Below are positions 6,098 through 7,537 of a stretch of 7,537 bases of DNA, piece after piece (the first letter of the stretch is position 1; every line of letters begins with the position of its first letter). The translations under genes and the position numbers were made by a program. The notes under the pieces were generated by a model. It ran no database searches. It saw nothing but the letters and a program-made list of their open reading frames with translations, and was not told the origin of the DNA. The stretch comes from Clostridia bacterium (lineage in GTDB: Bacteria > Bacillota > Clostridia > Christensenellales > Maliibacteriaceae). The DNA lies in assembly GCA_017935825.1 (NCBI GenBank), contig JAGBGW010000101.1, positions 1-7,537 on the forward strand. Reading direction: 5' to 3'.

Positions 6098-7395
6098 AAA
6101 AGAATCTCCTGAATCGGAAGTTCTGGGTCTCCATGCTCATCTTCGGCCTTGTGGGGCAGATTGCATGGGTGGTGGAGAACATGTACTTCAACGTCTTTAT
6201 CTACAAAATGTTTGCCGCTTCCGCTTCGCAGATATCCGCCATGGTATCTGCAAGCGCGGTTGCGGCGGCGGTGACTACCATTTTGATGGGGGAACTTTCC
6301 GACCGCCTTGCCACCCGTAAGCTTTTTATATGCCTTGGGTATATCCTTTGGGGTATCACCATTTTAAGCTTTGCCTTCATCCGCATGGATATCTTAACGC
6401 CCATGGTGGGTTCGACGGCGGCAGCGGCAGCACTTGGCATCAACCTTGTCATCGTCATGGATTGCGTGATGACCTTCTTTGGTTCCGCCGCCAACGATGC
6501 TGCCTACAATGCATGGATCACCGACTGCGGCGACGAGGGGACAAGAGGCAAGATCGAAGGTCTGAACGCCATGATGCCCTTAGTGTCCATCCTTGTGGTC
6601 TTCGGCGACTTCATGGGATTTAACCTTGATCTGGCAAAGAGCTGGACCACCATCTATATCATCATCGGCGCGGTGGTCTGTGTCATCGGCGTGGTGGGTT
6701 TCTTCCTCATCGAAGAAGAAAAGAAAGATCGCGATGTGCAAAAGGGGACATACTGGATGAATATCGTTTATTCTTTCACCCCCAAGGCATTCAAAAAAAG
6801 CCCCATGCTTTATGCGGTGCTTTTTGCTTACGCGCTGTTTGGCATCTCCATTCAGGTGTTCATGCCGTATCTGATCTTGTACTATGAAAAGTCCCTCGCC
6901 ATGGCAAATTACGTCTTTATCATGGCGCCTGCCATCATCCTTGCGGCAGTGATGACCGTGTTCTACGGTCGGCTGTACGATAAAAAGGGCTTTACAAGCA
7001 GCATTGTGATCGCGGTCGCACTGCTTATGGGCGGCTATGTGATGCTATATCTGTTCCAATCCACCGCACTTGTGTTCGTTGGCTCCCTTCTTATGATGTG
7101 CGGCTACATGGCAGGTATGACCGTGTTCGGCGCAAAGGTCCGCGCCCATATCCCCGAACACCACGCAGGGCAGTTTCAGGGCGTGCGCATCATCGCGCAA
7201 GTGCTGATCCCGGGCGTCATCGGTCCTGCGCTTGGCGCATGGGTGCTTCGCGATGCGGAATTGATCGTCAACTCCGACGGCACCACCAGCTTTTTGCCCA
7301 ATCAGGGAATTTTCCTTTGGGCATTTATCGCCGCGGCGGTGCTGTGCATTGCACTTGTCTTTGTCTGCCGTGCGGACAAAAAGAAAAACGCATAA
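6094..7395 (+). CDS. Major facilitator superfamily transporter, 12 TM
   Basis: A 433-residue integral membrane carrier of the MFS, probably moving a sugar or small metabolite by cation symport or antiport. Hydrophobic segments run from the N-terminus (WVSMLIFGLVGQIAWVV, about 11-27) to the last helix (about 407-425), in two halves split by a charged loop (EEEKKDRDVQK, 207-217). Motif A between TM2 and TM3 is G66-ELS-D70-R71-LAT-R75-K76; its second-half counterpart is G292-RLYD-K297. The segment VRAHIPEHHAGQFQGVRII (349-367) resembles a loop common in GPH-like and related Firmicutes carriers. It starts with GTG at 6094 in a GTGA overlap with the preceding stop (4 nt shared) and no clear Shine-Dalgarno sequence, so translation is likely coupled to the reductase. 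It is followed by a terminator and is therefore the last gene of its operon. Substrate unknown. Confidence 0.9.
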   Translation: MKKNLLNRKFWVSMLIFGLVGQIAWVVENMYFNVFIYKMFAASASQISAMVSASAVAAAVTTILMGELSDRLATRKLFICLGYILWGITILSFAFIRMDILTPMVGSTAAAAALGINLVIVMDCVMTFFGSAANDAAYNAWITDCGDEGTRGKIEGLNAMMPLVSILVVFGDFMGFNLDLAKSWTTIYIIIGAVVCVIGVVGFFLIEEEKKDRDVQKGTYWMNIVYSFTPKAFKKSPMLYAVLFAYALFGISIQVFMPYLILYYEKSLAMANYVFIMAPAIILAAVMTVFYGRLYDKKGFTSSIVIAVALLMGGYVMLYLFQSTALVFVGSLLMMCGYMAGMTVFGAKVRAHIPEHHAGQFQGVRIIAQVLIPGVIGPALGAWVLRDAELIVNSDGTTSFLPNQGIFLWAFIAAAVLCIALVFVCRADKKKNA

Positions 7396-7405
7396 CAATA
7401 ATCAT

Positions 7406-7429
7406 CCCCCAGTAAAACTGGGGGTTTTT
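7406..7429 (+). terminator. Rho-independent terminator of the reductase-transporter operon
   Basis: An 8-bp perfect stem CCCCCAGT / ACTGGGGG (7406-7413 with 7417-7424), a loop of three A and a run of five T (7425-7429), beginning ten bases after the MFS stop codon. The minus-strand side is followed only by a mixed T-rich stretch, so it ends transcription mainly in the plus direction. Confidence 0.93.
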
Positions 7430-7434
7430 CATAT

Positions 7435-7537
7435 GCGGGCATAGCCCTATGTTCTTCGCGGGACGCGTCAAACGCGTAAATGGATCTGCCAACTGCGAGA
7501 TCCGTTACTTGCGACCCGTGAACGGGTTATCTAACTC
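7435..7537. ncRNA. Candidate structured RNA, cut by the window edge (possibly raiA-type)
   Basis: This stretch has no coding frame of note but holds at least four short inverted repeats in about 100 bases. They are GGGC-ATA-GCCC (7437-7447, alternative CATA/TATG at 7440-7451), ACGCGT-CAA-ACGCGT (7463-7477), GGATCT with a 10-base loop to AGATCC (7482-7503), and ACCCG-TGAA-CGGGT (7514-7527). The last is enclosed by GTTA (7504-7507) and TAAC (7532-7535). Such dense, mostly perfect stems with small loops suggest conserved RNA structure. The strand is unresolved: no plus-strand promoter is visible between the terminator and the first stem, and a minus-strand RNA would have its promoter outside the window. 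The overall look recalls, without certainty, the raiA-type structured RNAs of Clostridia. A family of extragenic palindromic repeats is the main alternative. Confidence 0.45.

Noticed and set aside
7463..7477. ACGCGT repeated twice as a possible direct repeat or attachment site
   Set aside because: The hexamer is self-complementary, so the pair is better read as a hairpin within the hairpin-rich region. No integrase or tRNA end is nearby.

Overview
The window looks like an ordinary metabolic stretch of a moderately GC-rich Firmicute, most likely an anaerobic gut or environmental Clostridia-type bacterium. This is inferred from very strong GGAGG-type ribosome binding sites, tight operons with 3-12 nt gaps, and protein families typical of that group: a Bacillus-like AraB ribulokinase, an 'AFPKEERKPF'-type GNAT, and an MFS sugar-type carrier coupled to an aldo/keto reductase. 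No species can be named.

Layout. (1) 1-3353, plus strand: a four-gene operon whose promoter lies left of the window. It encodes an HD-domain phosphohydrolase (possibly 5'-incomplete), a full-length AraB-type L-ribulokinase, a small ABM-fold monooxygenase-like protein and a cytoplasmic beta-lactamase-family serine hydrolase. (2) 3354-3421: a convergent intergenic region with a strong hairpin that can end transcription in both directions. (3) 3422-4979, minus strand: a GNAT acetyltransferase and a KynB-type cyclase/metal hydrolase 3 nt apart, then, after a 52-nt AT-rich gap, an AT-rich pyridoxamine-phosphate-oxidase-like flavin/split-barrel protein. (4) 4980-5083: a compact divergent control region with a near-consensus plus-strand promoter, a perfectly symmetric -10 region and a second inverted repeat that could be an operator. 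(5) 5084-7395, plus strand: an aldo/keto reductase and a 12-TM MFS transporter, with a GTG start overlapping the upstream stop codon, closed by a textbook terminator at 7406-7429. (6) 7435-7537: no gene, but an unusual density of short inverted repeats running off the window edge. This is probably part of a structured non-coding RNA.

How the genes may work together. The left operon points to pentose (L-ribulose) phosphorylation with accessory detoxification or hydrolysis enzymes; araA and araD are not in the window. The right pair suggests uptake of a carbonyl or sugar-like compound and its NAD(P)H-dependent reduction. No defence system, mobile element, CRISPR array, tRNA or rRNA was seen. 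The least explained parts are the hairpin-rich 3' end and the symmetric divergent promoter.
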